From Saccharomycopsis fibuligera x Saccharomycopsis cf. fibuligera (Eukaryota > Ascomycota > Saccharomycetes > Ascoideales > Saccharomycopsidaceae): a stretch of 64,000 nucleotides of DNA. Below are positions 25,774 to 36,030 of the stretch, piece by piece. Every line of letters begins with the position of its first letter. The stretch's first letter is position 1. Made by a program: the position numbers and the translations under genes. The stretch lies in assembly GCA_001936135.1 (NCBI GenBank), contig CP012819.1, positions 2,451,501-2,515,500 of the forward strand, in the 5' to 3' direction. Below the pieces are notes generated by a model. The model saw only the letters and a program-made list of their open reading frames with translations, searched no databases and was not told the DNA's origin.

Positions 25774-27897
25774 TTATTTTGATTCGGAGCCTGCCATGTC
25801 TTGATCCACACTTCCTGAACGTTCTGATCCGTTGGCAGATCTGCTTCTGCTTCTTAAACGCCTGTACCATTTATCTTTTTTATTATCAGACTTTCCGTCA
25901 AAAGACTCTTTGGAAGACTCATCCCATCTTGAGCGTCTGCCATCAGGAACAGTTAGCAAAGGAGTGGTTGGTGTCCAATCTCCTCCTGTGGGAGATTGAT
26001 CTTCATTGTTGCTACTTTCATGCTTGGAATTGATATGAAGATTAGCAATCTTATTAGTAAGTTTTGGTGTCTGAGTGTTGCTCTCGGTTTGATGGCCATT
26101 GGTGAAAACAAGCGTGTCATCATTCTGCTCTTCATTATCATTTGTTTCACCATCGGCGTTTTCGCCAAAATCTGAATTAGATTCGTCATCAGTAGTAATC
26201 TGAGCTTCGTGTTCAGTGAGATTAGTAGGTTTGCTCTCTCCGTTCTTACTATTGCCACCAAGTATAATTTCCGAATTATTAGTAGCGGAAGATAAAGATT
26301 TGGAATGGCCCCTTTTTGGACGTTTCAAACTGTTTTTTGGATTTGAAGGTTGGGAAGGTGATGATGGCGAAGATGATGTTGATGAAGGAAATTTGATACC
26401 ATTCAATTGAGTCCCAGATTTAGGGATATCAGTTTGAGTTCTTTTTGGTGGAAGTAAAGGTATGTCATTAGAAGTTGGACTTCTTATATGGAAATTATCG
26501 ACAGAAACACTTTTAATTTTGTTTGTGTGAATTGAAGGGCGAGTAGGCTTTTCAGATACCGCCACACTAGAACTTGATTGTTTCAAAGTGGACATGCGAC
26601 TATTTGAGTTATTCAGTATGTTTTTATTAGTCTGTTGAGGTAGCAATTTATAACTGTATTCTACCAAAAACTCTACCACTCTTTGAGACAAAACATATTC
26701 ATCCGGTGACATATCATGCTTAGGATGAGATAAAACTGAAGGTTGAAAAACTGCTGACAAGTTTGCTGAAGACATTCTATTTTCAGCAGAATGTTGACTA
26801 AATAATTCCAACAAGTCCAAAATGTATAAAAGCAATTGCTTTCTTAAAATTGGCAAATTTTGAACTAGGCGCTCATATTCCTGCAGTGCACCATTAATAT
26901 CTTCAACAAATCTTTTATGTTTCTTTAACCTTCTACGTCTTTTTTTCTCTAATTCTCTTTTTTTCTCCTCTTCTTCCTCGGTGGTTTTCACTGCGCTTGC
27001 AGACTCTGAATTTATCTGGCTAGGATTTAGCAGCCCGGCGCTTGAGTTTTTGCTATTGATAATTGAATCATCCTTTTGAGCATTGTCAGTAGGGCGCGGA
27101 GGAGGCACGGGCTTTTTGGATTCGCTGGCAACAAACGCCACAGGCGTAGCAGTTGCTTGTGCTCCAGTGTTTAGTGAAGATGGTGTTTGTGTCGCTGGAG
27201 ATGAGGATACTTCTGGAAGTTTTGCAGACGCGTTATGGGCGCTTGGGGCGCCTCTATGAGCCAAATATTTTAGGATTCTGTGTCTGGATTTTAACGGGGC
27301 TCTGAAAGCTTCATACTGATCAAGGGGTATAACTGGTTCTGGCATGGAGTTTAGAAACCTTCTCAACAAAGAAGCAGCATCATGAACCGTATAGCCATCC
27401 CAATCCAATTTTTTCCCAAAGTCTGGAGGAGAACTAAAGATGTATTGTAATTGTTTAACTCTTTTGCTTGAGCCGCCAACTCTGAATATGCCTTCAACTG
27501 AAAGGCCATTATGTTTTAAAAACGCTCCACATTTAGCAACCACTATGGGAATTTTGCCGTACTCAAAAAAATGGTCTGGATTATCGGTGGACACTGAGAT
27601 CTTCGCAGAGGCAACGTCCAAGGACTTCTCGAGCTCAACGCCGAAGACTCGATTATGCGACAAGTCGTCATTTTTGTTTTGCAAGAATTGATCTCTTAAG
27701 TCTCTAATATTTTGGTTTGGATCGGCATTATCTCCAGACATCAAAACAGACGAAGGCCTAGCGTTTCCAGGAGAATTTGTCTTTGGCGGCAATATTTTTG
27801 TAGGAGGAGGGCTGTCATACTCATCGTCATTATTATCAGGAGAACCTTTTGATTTGAATTTCCACCAGGAAATCCTTTGGTTTGATTCACCGGCCAT
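25774..27897 (-). CDS. SAC7: RhoGAP of the Sac7/Bag7 family
   Basis: A 707-aa protein with a RhoGAP domain starting at VFGVELEKSLDVA (about 83-95). The block GIFRVGGSSKRVKQLQYIFS carries the catalytic arginine finger at Arg139. YTVHDAASLLRRFLNSMPEP (about 170-189) is the next conserved helix. The domain is interrupted after about residue 216 by roughly 110 residues of Ala/Ser/Pro and charged low complexity, then resumes at about 327 (KRFVEDINGALQEY, LPILRKQLLLYILDLL, NRMSSANLSAVFQPSVL). Sac7/Bag7 proteins stimulate GTP hydrolysis by Rho1 and so restrain cell-wall and actin signalling. The C-terminal half (440-707) is disordered, with a Lys/Arg-rich segment near the end. SAC7 and BAG7 are close paralogues, so the symbol denotes the family. 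Confidence 0.9.
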   Translation of the reverse strand: MAGESNQRISWWKFKSKGSPDNNDDEYDSPPPTKILPPKTNSPGNARPSSVLMSGDNADPNQNIRDLRDQFLQNKNDDLSHNRVFGVELEKSLDVASAKISVSTDNPDHFFEYGKIPIVVAKCGAFLKHNGLSVEGIFRVGGSSKRVKQLQYIFSSPPDFGKKLDWDGYTVHDAASLLRRFLNSMPEPVIPLDQYEAFRAPLKSRHRILKYLAHRGAPSAHNASAKLPEVSSSPATQTPSSLNTGAQATATPVAFVASESKKPVPPPRPTDNAQKDDSIINSKNSSAGLLNPSQINSESASAVKTTEEEEEKKRELEKKRRRRLKKHKRFVEDINGALQEYERLVQNLPILRKQLLLYILDLLELFSQHSAENRMSSANLSAVFQPSVLSHPKHDMSPDEYVLSQRVVEFLVEYSYKLLPQQTNKNILNNSNSRMSTLKQSSSSVAVSEKPTRPSIHTNKIKSVSVDNFHIRSPTSNDIPLLPPKRTQTDIPKSGTQLNGIKFPSSTSSSPSSPSQPSNPKNSLKRPKRGHSKSLSSATNNSEIILGGNSKNGESKPTNLTEHEAQITTDDESNSDFGENADGETNDNEEQNDDTLVFTNGHQTESNTQTPKLTNKIANLHINSKHESSNNEDQSPTGGDWTPTTPLLTVPDGRRSRWDESSKESFDGKSDNKKDKWYRRLRSRSRSANGSERSGSVDQDMAGSESK

Positions 27898-28978
27898 GGA
27901 AATTAAGCAAAAATTGGATGTGATTCTTAATGGTGCAAGTTCTTAAGATAAGGAGATCAGAAACAAAACACAAATGGAAAAGAAGCCGTCAAGAAAAACA
28001 ACTGATGATCTGGTATCTTAAGGGCGGCTTTCCTAAAAACAATTGCAGATGCGCAATTTCTATGGGTCTTGGTGATGACTGATGTTTTTGCCTCTAGACT
28101 CCTATCCTCAGCTTTTTTTTTCTTTTTTTAATAATTATGTTTGTAAAGAACAAGAAAATGGTGCAGGATACGTTTGCAACCCCAATGGCAGAAGCAGAGA
28201 AAAAGTAAAAAAAAAAAGATGTGCAACAAAAAAGAAAAAAGAAAAAAAGAGGAGGGCGCTCAAGAGGAGTGCAGTACAACGTTGCGGAAAAACAAAACAA
28301 GACAGCGGCAGTACCAGTAGCAAGATGAGACAGTGATAAAAAGCCTTTTGAGTCAGTTTTTTGCAAGCTGTGTGAATGCGTATGAAGATGGGGGCGATGG
28401 GCGATGGCGAAGAAGAATGGATGGTCAGTGGCAATGAAGGGGGGAACAGACAGATAGATGGAGAGACAAAAGAGAGCGACAGAGTTAACGTTCAGCAGAC
28501 AACAATACGTTTTCTACACGTACTCCATAATCAACTGGGGCGCTAAGGTTGATAGTGATAATATACTATAATATGCTATTATTACTTGTGGGCGGTAGTC
28601 GCAACTGCTAGAAGCACCGCAGTCGTAAATTGCAGTGGCCACCCTTACACCACACTGTTAGCAGCTCGCTGGTATTGTGGCCCTGTTTGCGCCCAAGCAT
28701 GCGACACATGCACTCTTTCTGGCTAGAACTTTCTGTCCTTGTGCAGCTATAAACGCAGCGCCAAAGGGGCCGCCCCAGAAATTGCCATAGGCACTCGGTT
28801 CAGGTGTTGTGGCTGGTGTGGCTGGTGCAGGGCCCTATATACTAATACACCATTTTGCATACTCGCCAATGCGGCTTTACTACCAACTCATCCCATAGAA
28901 TCTTTAAAATTCATATTATCAAACCTGTATTTAGCATATAGCATATTTAGGCAGGATTATAAACGCTTTACCTCTCAC
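27898..28978. other. RhoGAP-gene promoter / ARC1 3' flank
   Basis: This 1.08-kb spacer has purine-rich stretches (28198-28256) and a mixed-composition part from 28480 to 28830. Open frames here are short and low complexity, and one plus-strand frame runs antisense into ARC1. I see no supported gene. Confidence 0.55.
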
Positions 28979-29620
28979 TTAACTCACACGGGCTGCCACT
29001 ATGCTGCTGGCTCTGAACTCCTGGCCTTTCTTGTTCACCAATTTGGAAACTTTGCCATCGTCAGCCTTGTAGATCACAGTAAAATCTTCGTTGGTGGTAA
29101 GTTTTGGTTGGACAGTTTCCCAAATCTTCTTCTTTGGGTTCAACACCTTTTCTGGCTCGCCATCGTAACCTTCAAAGAAAACCTTGTCACCTGCTTGCGA
29201 GCCTTCTGGTGGGTTGACAAATTCAACCTTAGACTCGTCACTGCTACACAAAACCATACCCAAACTGTCAATACCTCTCATCTTCACTTTCTTCAAGTTG
29301 CAAACGACAACGACATATCTCTGTTGCATAGCTTCCAATGGGTAGTGCTTCACTAAACCAGAACAAATAGTTCTTGGCTCTTCCTCACCGAGATTGATGG
29401 TGGAAACATACAACGAGTCAGCATTTGGATGCTTGATGGCTTTTTCGATGAAACCAACTCTAAGGTCAATTTGAGATGGAACTGGAACAGCAGCCTCTTC
29501 TTTCTTAGCAGCGTCATTTTGAGCAGCGGCCTTTTTAGCAGCTTTAGCCTTAGCCTTTTCTTCTTTCAATTTAGCTAATTCCTCTGGAGATGGTTTGCCC
29601 TTTTGCTTAACACTAGTAGC

Positions 29621-29656
<36 letters not shown>

Positions 29657-30121
29657 TTCTGGAGCAGCTTCCTTGCCAGAGGCGCCACCTTTCTTGGCAT
29701 CCTTCTTTGGCTTTTGAGTGACTTCAGCTGGAATCTTTGCATCGTACGAAATCTTCAATTTTTCGGCATCTGTCAATTTAACCAAGGTATTTTGAACCAA
29801 ATCTACCCATCTGATGATGTGACGATGTTCGGCAATATATTTTTCGTCATTCAACTTGTCACCAGCGGATTCTAAGACTGGGAAGATAGACTTGAAAACA
29901 ACTATATCAGTATTAGATGGCTCATTACCCAATACATAAGTGGTGTGTCTCAAGGAATCGTTGAGCTTAGAAAAGAATGATGAGTCTTGTTGAATGGTGG
30001 AAACTAAATTAGTCCATTGAGCAGCCAAAGCTTGCTGTTCAACAGTCAATTTGGTCTCAGAAAACAACAATTTGTCGTCGCTGATAGTCAAGTTCTGAAA
30101 TGATGGGGTCAAGTCTGACAT
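28979..30121 (-). CDS. ARC1: tRNA-binding cofactor Arc1
   Basis: A 380-aa protein. The C-terminal half is a tRNA-binding EMAPII/OB-fold domain beginning at IDLRVGFIEKAIKHPNADSL (about 215) and including CSGLVKHYPL, RYVVVVCNLKKVKMRG and NPKKKIWE. The N-terminal 130 residues form the GST-like domain that, in S. cerevisiae, binds Met- and Glu-tRNA synthetases. The middle is a Lys/Ala-rich tRNA-binding linker with a run of Ala encoded by GCA/GCT-type repeats near 29620-29655. Arc1 delivers tRNAs to MetRS and GluRS and keeps them cytoplasmic. The length matches the S. cerevisiae protein (376 aa). I found no CTG in its 380 codons. An RRPE-like AAAATTTTT lies at 30185-30193, about 65 bp upstream. 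Confidence 0.96.
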
Positions 30122-31600
30122 TGGATCTTTGATTTGCTAATGGCTATCGCTCAAACAAAGGAAAGCTGACAGTGCATTTAGATTAAAATTTTTGGAGGAG
30201 AAAAAATTATTCCTTTTTCGTGAGATTGAAGTAAGGAAAGCTGTTGATTTTCCTTTTTTTTGGTTGCGGGCCCTGTTGTATGCTGATTAGTAGGATCTAT
30301 GCATCCTGCAATCCGCTTTTAACATATATGTTTTCGTCATCATCATCGATAAACCGATGCTGTTTTTCGTGTCGTAGAAGACAGGCAAATCTGGGCGCCG
30401 AGTTTAGTTGTTGGGTATTTTTTAAAAGTACTTCTTGTTTGCACAAATAGAATTTAAATGCGCATTATGGTTTATTTCGTATCACTCTTCCATCTCTCGT
30501 TATTTCATTGTAAAATTTTTAAAAAAATTAGACCTATAGACCATTTGTCATGCCTACCTTGGTTTGATACTTCCTTTCAAAATAGGGGCAATTTTATTTG
30601 GGTGGCTTGTTTTCATTTTAATATTTTTCAATGCACAGTACCCGATGATTAAACAAATTGCTTTGCAAATATTTTGAGAAAATAAAAATATAAATAGATG
30701 TGAGGAAAACACACCAATCCCACTCGCCTCTTTGAAATTTAGACAAAGAAGAAACCTCTCATTATAGGTAAGTTGAGATTGACCAGAAGTGTATGATACT
30801 TTATAATGTAGCTCAGTACCTTGGAAATTTTTCAAGTTAACCCTTCTCTTAAGAAATATGCATAGCATCTAGTATTACCGTAAAATTGAATTGCTTATGT
30901 AGTTCTTCGTGAAACAATTAAGACACTATATAATTCCGTTCTTTTTATTATGTTTACGAAATACAATCGACTTTCTGCGGTCAAAAATACAGACATGGGT
31001 AGTACTGCCCAACTACTCTGATTTTAAACAAATGTTTTATGGGTTTCAAGAGAGTATCGAGTTAACCGTTTTTAAAAAACGTTAACGTTACGGTCTTTAA
31101 ATTTGTTTAGAAAACAGAAATGAACTTTTTTGATTCAAGAAGAAAAGAAAGAAAAAATATTAGTACTAGTGGCACACGTATACAGACTCTGAAATATACG
31201 GGAACTTCAATGTGCAGAACAGATAAAAATTACAGAATAAGTAGAATGTATCTACAACACATGCGTTTCACACTACTGTAATCCTTTTTTGTTTTTCACT
31301 TCAAATATAATCAAAATGCAGTTAATATTGAATATAAGGATGCGTGCAGCCACGACAGCCGGGCGGAGATACCAGTGAGAGACGCTCGAGCAAATTGTAC
31401 TGGATGTTGGGAATACGCGCAGCTTGAAACTAAGGCACGAATTACTGCATGCGCCATTTTTCTGTCTGTATTGCTACTGTTTAACAATCATAGTAATGCG
31501 TGCACAACGCCAAAATAACTTGGCTCCTTGGCAATGGAGTTTTGAAAATGATTAAAGTGACAAAAATAATTCAGCGTCTGGTGCAAGACACAGTCATATC

Positions 31601-31616
31601 AAGTATATATATACTT
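31601..31616 (+). promoter_or_regulatory. Palindromic TATA element
   Basis: AAGTATATATATACTT is a 16-nt perfect palindrome with a strong TATA core, about 117 bp upstream of the ATG of the small candidate ORF at 31733. It is the main promoter-like signal I saw in this gap. Confidence 0.35.
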
Positions 31617-31732
31617 AGCAGGTTGCTGTAGAAAGCTACCAACTATTCATTTTACCTATATTGTGCATTTATTGTATTCAATACTTTGCACTATATTTTA
31701 CTAAGTTCGATTTTTTATTTTTATGGAGATAG

Positions 31733-31900
31733 ATGCACTGCACAATTGATTTAATTATAACATCACTTTTGTTGATGCAACTATTACCTACTAGTAGTGC
31801 TCAGCCCATAACCGCACCTCTCAGCACAACTCTAACTACCACAGTCTTACCAACCAAGAGAGAATTCCAAATACCAGTTTTTGATCCTTTCAGAAAATAG
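31733..31900 (+). CDS. Possible small secreted prepropeptide (55 aa)
   Basis: The frame encodes a 55-aa peptide. Residues 7-18 are a hydrophobic core (LIITSLLLMQLL) followed by PTSSA, which looks like a signal-peptidase site after Ala23. Residues 24-41 are a Thr/Pro-rich spacer. Lys42-Arg43 is a dibasic Kex2-type site, leaving EFQIPVFDPFRK as a 12-residue C-terminal peptide. This order (signal, spacer, KR, short peptide) is that of secreted yeast peptides such as pheromone precursors. Against it, the N-region has no basic residue apart from His2, there is only one peptide copy, and an out-of-frame ATG at 31723 precedes it. It resembles no known pheromone sequence that I recall. Chance cannot be excluded. 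Confidence 0.3.
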   Translation: MHCTIDLIITSLLLMQLLPTSSAQPITAPLSTTLTTTVLPTKREFQIPVFDPFRK

Positions 31901-32163
31901 AAAAGACCAACTTTTAATCTGCCGATAACCACCAATAACTATTCATTATATCACATCTTATAAACAAAAAGTTTTAATTCACGCAACTGCAAACGACTCA
32001 ATTTGCATGATGATTTTAACTAGCTAAAAGCATTTTGCTTCTGCCGAAATTACACACTATAGACGCTTTAAATAGAACAGTTAATTACATAGATCACTTG
32101 ATCTTTCATGCATCTCTAATAAACTTAATTTTCTTTATTATAAAATAAACAAACAAAAATAAA

Positions 32164-32234
32164 AAATAAAATAAAATAAAATAAAATGAAATAAAATAAA
32201 ATAAAATAAAATAAAATAAAATAAAATAAAATAA
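32164..32234. repeat. (AAAAT)14 microsatellite
   Basis: About fourteen AAAAT units run through this stretch with one A-to-G variant. It lies about 175 bp beyond the stop codon of the SNG1-family gene. Confidence 0.9.
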
Positions 32235-32408
32235 CAAAAATGTATGGAACATAGATTAATATGAAGTAAAAAGAAAATATCGGCAAACAGTTTTTTTTGA
32301 AGAAAGAACAATCAAACAATCAAACCAAACTTACCAACCTAAAGACACCCAAACAAACCAAATAAAAAAAAGGGAAAAAAGATTAAACAAAAATAAAAAA
32401 ATTGAGTT

Positions 32409-33755
32409 CTAAGCCTCTCTTAGCTTAGCGAACTTTGCAGCACTCTTATTTGAAAGTTTCATGCTGAAAGGTGCAGCAATGCTTGTTACAACCACCCAAG
32501 CAATTAAAATGCCTATATGTCTGCCTAGTCTGCGCTTTGTTGTATCAAAAAAGCAAATTATCAAGATTTTTTGATAGTTGTACACTGGCAAAGCGTAACC
32601 ATAGCGGTAAAACTTTGGACTAATAGTAATGTCCGACATAATTGGTGATATGTTTATGATAAGAAACCCCACAATGTAAAAACCAATATACGACCGATCA
32701 AAACTAATCACATTCAAGAGAATATTTTCATTGATTCCGCCTAAGGCTGCCAAATTCAAGTATGAAGTTGCCCAAATGACCAAAAACCCGGATTTGCCAA
32801 ACGTCGCGTTGAATGGAAGTTTGAATGCAACTACAATTAATGTGAAAGCGAGACCTAAAGCAGCATAAAGCACATGTGATGAGCCCAACCTGTAAAAGAA
32901 ATATGATCTCTTGTGAAGCTTATCTTGAAGCTTTTCATGCACAAATGCCGAAAAATTAAAAAGCTGAATTGATATGACACAAGTATAGATGAGCCCCACA
33001 AAGATAATTCCCATGAATGGTGCATATGAAGCAGGCCGTAAATCCGTAATGCTAGCTACAAATGGGCTTGTAATTAAGTTGGCCGACTGTGGATTTGTCA
33101 TAGTCTTTCTGACTGTAGCAGCCCTAGTATTTTGAGGTATTTGCTCAATCAACGGCTGAATTATTGCAGTAGGGGCATACTCCATGAGCGCCTGGTTAAT
33201 GGCTGAAATAACAGGCAGCACATAAGACTGCACTGCAAGCATGTCAACACCGGTTTGGTAAATGCAGTGTACAAGTAGAGTGCTGTTGACCGACCCATTG
33301 GATTGCTCGATTGCCTGGAGATAATTTGAAGAGGCATTGGGCATAACAACACATCCGGCCCAGTAGTCCTGGACATATACTTTGTGCAGGAGCTCGCTGA
33401 GATATTGTGAGCTATTTGTAAATTGATAGTTTGTAGAATTTCGAAGTGACCAAGTACCACGCTGCGCAACTTCGGGGGAGGTGATGATTTTGCTCAAAGT
33501 GTTGCCTATGACCGGGGGCACCGTGGTCAGTGTCCGGTCGTCGGCGATGATCGCGAGAAACTTGAGCCGGTGCAATCGAGAGCCACGATTATAATAGGTT
33601 CCCCAGTATATGGACAAAAAGGCAATGTAAAGAAAAAACACCATAATATACACACGCAAAAACATCATCAAGACGTTTCTATTCCAAAATCGGTGTGCTT
33701 TGGAGAAGATGCGGTTAAACCGCGACTGGCGCATCACTTCCTTATTATCTGACAT
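32409..33755 (-). CDS. SNG1-family membrane protein (DUF3533)
   Basis: A 448-aa polytopic membrane protein. An N-terminal basic segment precedes one membrane span (about 27-50, LMMFLRVYIMVFFLYIAFLS). A long extracytoplasmic region with several NxS/T sites follows (about 55-240). At least five more spans occupy the C-terminal 210 residues (for example GIIFVGLIYTCVISIQLF and VLYAALGLAFTLIVVAFKL). This layout, with YAPTAIIQPL and the AGC-type loop, matches the yeast Sng1 family, linked in S. cerevisiae to nitrosoguanidine resistance and plasma-membrane lipid asymmetry. The C-terminus ends in a Lys/Ala-rich tail. It shares a 461-bp divergent promoter with the SOL gene. Which of several Candida SNG paralogues it represents is unclear. 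Confidence 0.82.
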   Translation of the reverse strand: MSDNKEVMRQSRFNRIFSKAHRFWNRNVLMMFLRVYIMVFFLYIAFLSIYWGTYYNRGSRLHRLKFLAIIADDRTLTTVPPVIGNTLSKIITSPEVAQRGTWSLRNSTNYQFTNSSQYLSELLHKVYVQDYWAGCVVMPNASSNYLQAIEQSNGSVNSTLLVHCIYQTGVDMLAVQSYVLPVISAINQALMEYAPTAIIQPLIEQIPQNTRAATVRKTMTNPQSANLITSPFVASITDLRPASYAPFMGIIFVGLIYTCVISIQLFNFSAFVHEKLQDKLHKRSYFFYRLGSSHVLYAALGLAFTLIVVAFKLPFNATFGKSGFLVIWATSYLNLAALGGINENILLNVISFDRSYIGFYIVGFLIINISPIMSDITISPKFYRYGYALPVYNYQKILIICFFDTTKRRLGRHIGILIAWVVVTSIAAPFSMKLSNKSAAKFAKLREA

Positions 33756-34216
33756 TGCTGCTGGTGTAAACCAGTATGAGATTTATCAGTGGGTGAGACA
33801 AAGTATCGGTCAAATTTAGACCAATTTGACAGAAACAAGCGACAAAAAAAATATAATGTGGGAAAACAACAGTAAAGATAATGCTCTTTTTAGGCTGTGT
33901 TTGTTTTGCTTCTGTTGGTGGAAAACATCAGCCTCCGAAACTTTTATGCGGAGAGCCCGGCAGTGGCCAGGTCATGAGCACTGTGGGGGGCATTACCGCT
34001 GTCTGTTCTTTGTTTTCCGCGCAATGTCTTTCGCCGCCACTACGCATTTGCATTCCGTCCCCAACACTAAGGGCAACCGACGCGGACCCCTTACGGAATT
34101 TACTCCCCTAGTCACACCAAATATATATATCGAGACAACAATCATAAGTATCACTACCAGAGCCTTAGTTTTGCTCCTTTAACTTCTACTTCAAATAGCA
34201 CAAAATTATCCGTAAA
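33756..34216. promoter_or_regulatory. Divergent promoter of SNG1-family and SOL genes
   Basis: On the SOL side, two STRE-type CCCCT sites (34087-34091 and 34105-34109) and a TATATATAT box (about 34122-34130) lie 85-130 bp before the SOL ATG. CCCCT/AGGGG is the stress-response core bound by Msn2/4-type factors. Stress induction is inferred only. Confidence 0.4.
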
Positions 34217-34987
34217 ATGTCTGACGCAGAAGTCTTTGCTTATTCCAGAACCGAAACTTTGGCTAACACTTTAGCCAAGTACATTTTGAGAATTCAAAAC
34301 CAAGTCTTGCTCAAGAATGATACTTTTAAAATTGCCATCAGCGGCGGTTCATTGGTGAAAATTTTGAGATTGGCATTAATTGAAAACAGTGAAATCTCTT
34401 CCAAGGTTCACTGGGAAAAATGGGAAATTTATTTTTCCGATGAAAGATTAGTTCCATTGAACCACGAGGACTCTAACTACAAGTTGTTCAATGACAAAGT
34501 CTTGAGCGCATTGACTGAAAAGCAAGTTAAAGGTCCAGAAGTTTTCACCATTAATGAATCTTTGATTCACGACAAAGATGATACTAATGACTCTAAAATT
34601 GCACAGGAATACGAATCTCTCTTACCAAAAGACCACAGCTTCGACTTGGTTTTGTTGGGTCTTGGTCCAGATGGTCATACCGCTTCTTTATTCCCAAACC
34701 ACCCACAATTGAAGGAAACTGAAAGATTTATCACTAATGTCAATGACTCTCCTAAACCCCCATCTAGAAGAATCACTTTTACTTTGCCGTTGCTTGCAAA
34801 GTCTAAAAACATTGCTTTTGTCGCTGAAGGTGAAGGTAAAGCTCCTGCCATCAAACAGATTTTTGAACAAGAAAAGTCAAACTTACCTGGTGAATTGGTC
34901 AACGATTTGCCAGACATTCCAATTAAATGGTTTGTCAGTAATGATGCAATCAAAGGTGCTCCAATTATTGTTTCTATGTTTGAGTAA
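34217..34987 (+). CDS. 6-phosphogluconolactonase (SOL family)
   Basis: A 256-aa enzyme of the glucosamine-6-phosphate isomerase/6-phosphogluconolactonase fold. AISGGSLVKILR (about 38-49) is the phosphate-binding loop. IYFSDERLVPL (about 74-84) and LLGLGPDGHTASLFP (146-160) are the family signatures. The enzyme hydrolyses 6-phosphogluconolactone to 6-phosphogluconate, the second step of the oxidative pentose phosphate pathway, in the cytosol. The length matches S. cerevisiae Sol3 (249 aa). Codon use is strongly TTG-biased with no CTG seen, suggesting good expression. The ATG at 34217 is the natural start. Confidence 0.95.
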   Translation: MSDAEVFAYSRTETLANTLAKYILRIQNQVLLKNDTFKIAISGGSLVKILRLALIENSEISSKVHWEKWEIYFSDERLVPLNHEDSNYKLFNDKVLSALTEKQVKGPEVFTINESLIHDKDDTNDSKIAQEYESLLPKDHSFDLVLLGLGPDGHTASLFPNHPQLKETERFITNVNDSPKPPSRRITFTLPLLAKSKNIAFVAEGEGKAPAIKQIFEQEKSNLPGELVNDLPDIPIKWFVSNDAIKGAPIIVSMFE

Positions 34988-35640
34988 CTTGCAACTACAA
35001 AATAATAATTTCAATTGACGTAAATATCACGGAAATGCTGTTTGAGACTTGATGTTATTATGGTTCCAAATAACATTCTTTTCAATGAACGATACGGTAT
35101 GACATATCACTGATTCATTGTAGTGTATTCTTATGTGCACGTTTTTTACTACGTACTTTCGAATGATAGCAAAAATATAAATTTACTAATATAGTATCCT
35201 CGTATAACCCCAAACTAAGTTTTAATAAACTTTTCAAATTATAACAAAGAGCGCAACTGTTTAACAACAAACCCGCTCAGATATAAAAAAATTAAAATAA
35301 AAAACAATAATAATGACAATGAAACAAATAACATAAGGCTTCAAATGAAAAAATGAGAATAAGCAAACCACGAGTATTTGCTAGCAGCGTGTAAATTCTT
35401 GCAAAACTGAGCAAGTACACTAAACCTCAAGTACCCACCATGATGACGAAACCAACCAAATTTTTTTAAATGAAAAAGGTAGGATTCAATTGAACAATTG
35501 TTCTTAGACTTTTTCTAAACATGTGATAAATCATAGTAGGCAATGTTACAGCCGCACTGCTACCAAAACACACAAGACCAAGCATGTAAAATAAAAGAAA
35601 GCATAATGATTGATACTTGAAAGTAAATAAAAAAACCACT
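34988..35640. other. Tail-to-tail gap between SOL and CGR1
   Basis: This 653-bp AT-rich spacer holds no supported gene. A 63-codon minus-strand frame (35466-35657) with one hydrophobic stretch overlaps the CGR1 3' end by 17 bp and matches nothing I know. Confidence 0.6.
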
Positions 35641-36030
35641 CTATTTTTTTCGACCATCGTTCAACAACTTGTTTCTCTTTTCCTTTCTGCGTAATCTCTC
35701 CACCTTCTTAGCATGATATTTCTGAGCTAATCTCTCATATCTTTCCTTTTCTTCTTTATCCTCTCTACGCTTCTTAATATCCTCTATTCTTTGTTTTTTT
35801 TCATCAACCTTCTCTTGCTTGAGTTGCTTTAACTTTTCTTTCACAAGCCTTTCCTGTTCTTGTTTCTGCTTGCGATCTTTAAAACTCTCTTTCTTCGTCG
35901 TATGGTTTAATGACTTATTGAACGCTGGTTTTTCAATCTTCCAAGATTTCCCATTTACTCTTTCCCCCTTAAGCTTACTTTTAGACAAATTTTCTATCTT
36001 AGTGTTCGGTTTTTGCTCAACGGTACTCAT
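35641..36030 (-). CDS. CGR1: rRNA-processing protein Cgr1
   Basis: A 129-aa, extremely basic, coiled-coil protein. The blocks GKSWKIEKPAF (about 27-37) and the C-terminal ERYERLAQKYHAKKVERLRR, followed by KEKRNK, match the Cgr1 family, which acts in nucleolar processing of pre-rRNA for the 60S subunit. The central 60 residues are Lys/Glu/Gln helical repeats. I chose ATG 36030 over an upstream frame extension of 34 residues, because it gives the family length (S. cerevisiae 120 aa) and conserved start. PAC and RRPE-like elements sit 70-135 bp upstream, supporting ribosome-biogenesis regulation. Confidence 0.93.
   Translation of the reverse strand: MSTVEQKPNTKIENLSKSKLKGERVNGKSWKIEKPAFNKSLNHTTKKESFKDRKQKQEQERLVKEKLKQLKQEKVDEKKQRIEDIKKRREDKEEKERYERLAQKYHAKKVERLRRKEKRNKLLNDGRKK

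Larger units (their letters stand above)
30122..32408. other. 2.3-kb region between ARC1 start and SNG1-family 3' end
   Basis: This AT-rich region contains the ARC1 promoter, a small candidate ORF (31733-31900) and an (AAAAT)n tract. A 104-codon minus-strand frame at 30554-30868 has no recognisable features. The stretch 30870-31560 shows nothing I can name. Confidence 0.6.

Noticed and set aside
28739-29356. 205-codon plus-strand frame
   Set aside because: Mostly antisense to ARC1; it is a shadow of that gene's codon pattern.
30554-30868. 104-codon minus-strand frame with an ATG
   Set aside because: No recognisable motif, AT-rich composition and no promoter-like signal. It may be chance.
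35466-35657. 63-codon minus-strand frame with one hydrophobic stretch
   Set aside because: It overlaps the CGR1 3' end and resembles none of the small yeast membrane proteins I compared it with from memory.
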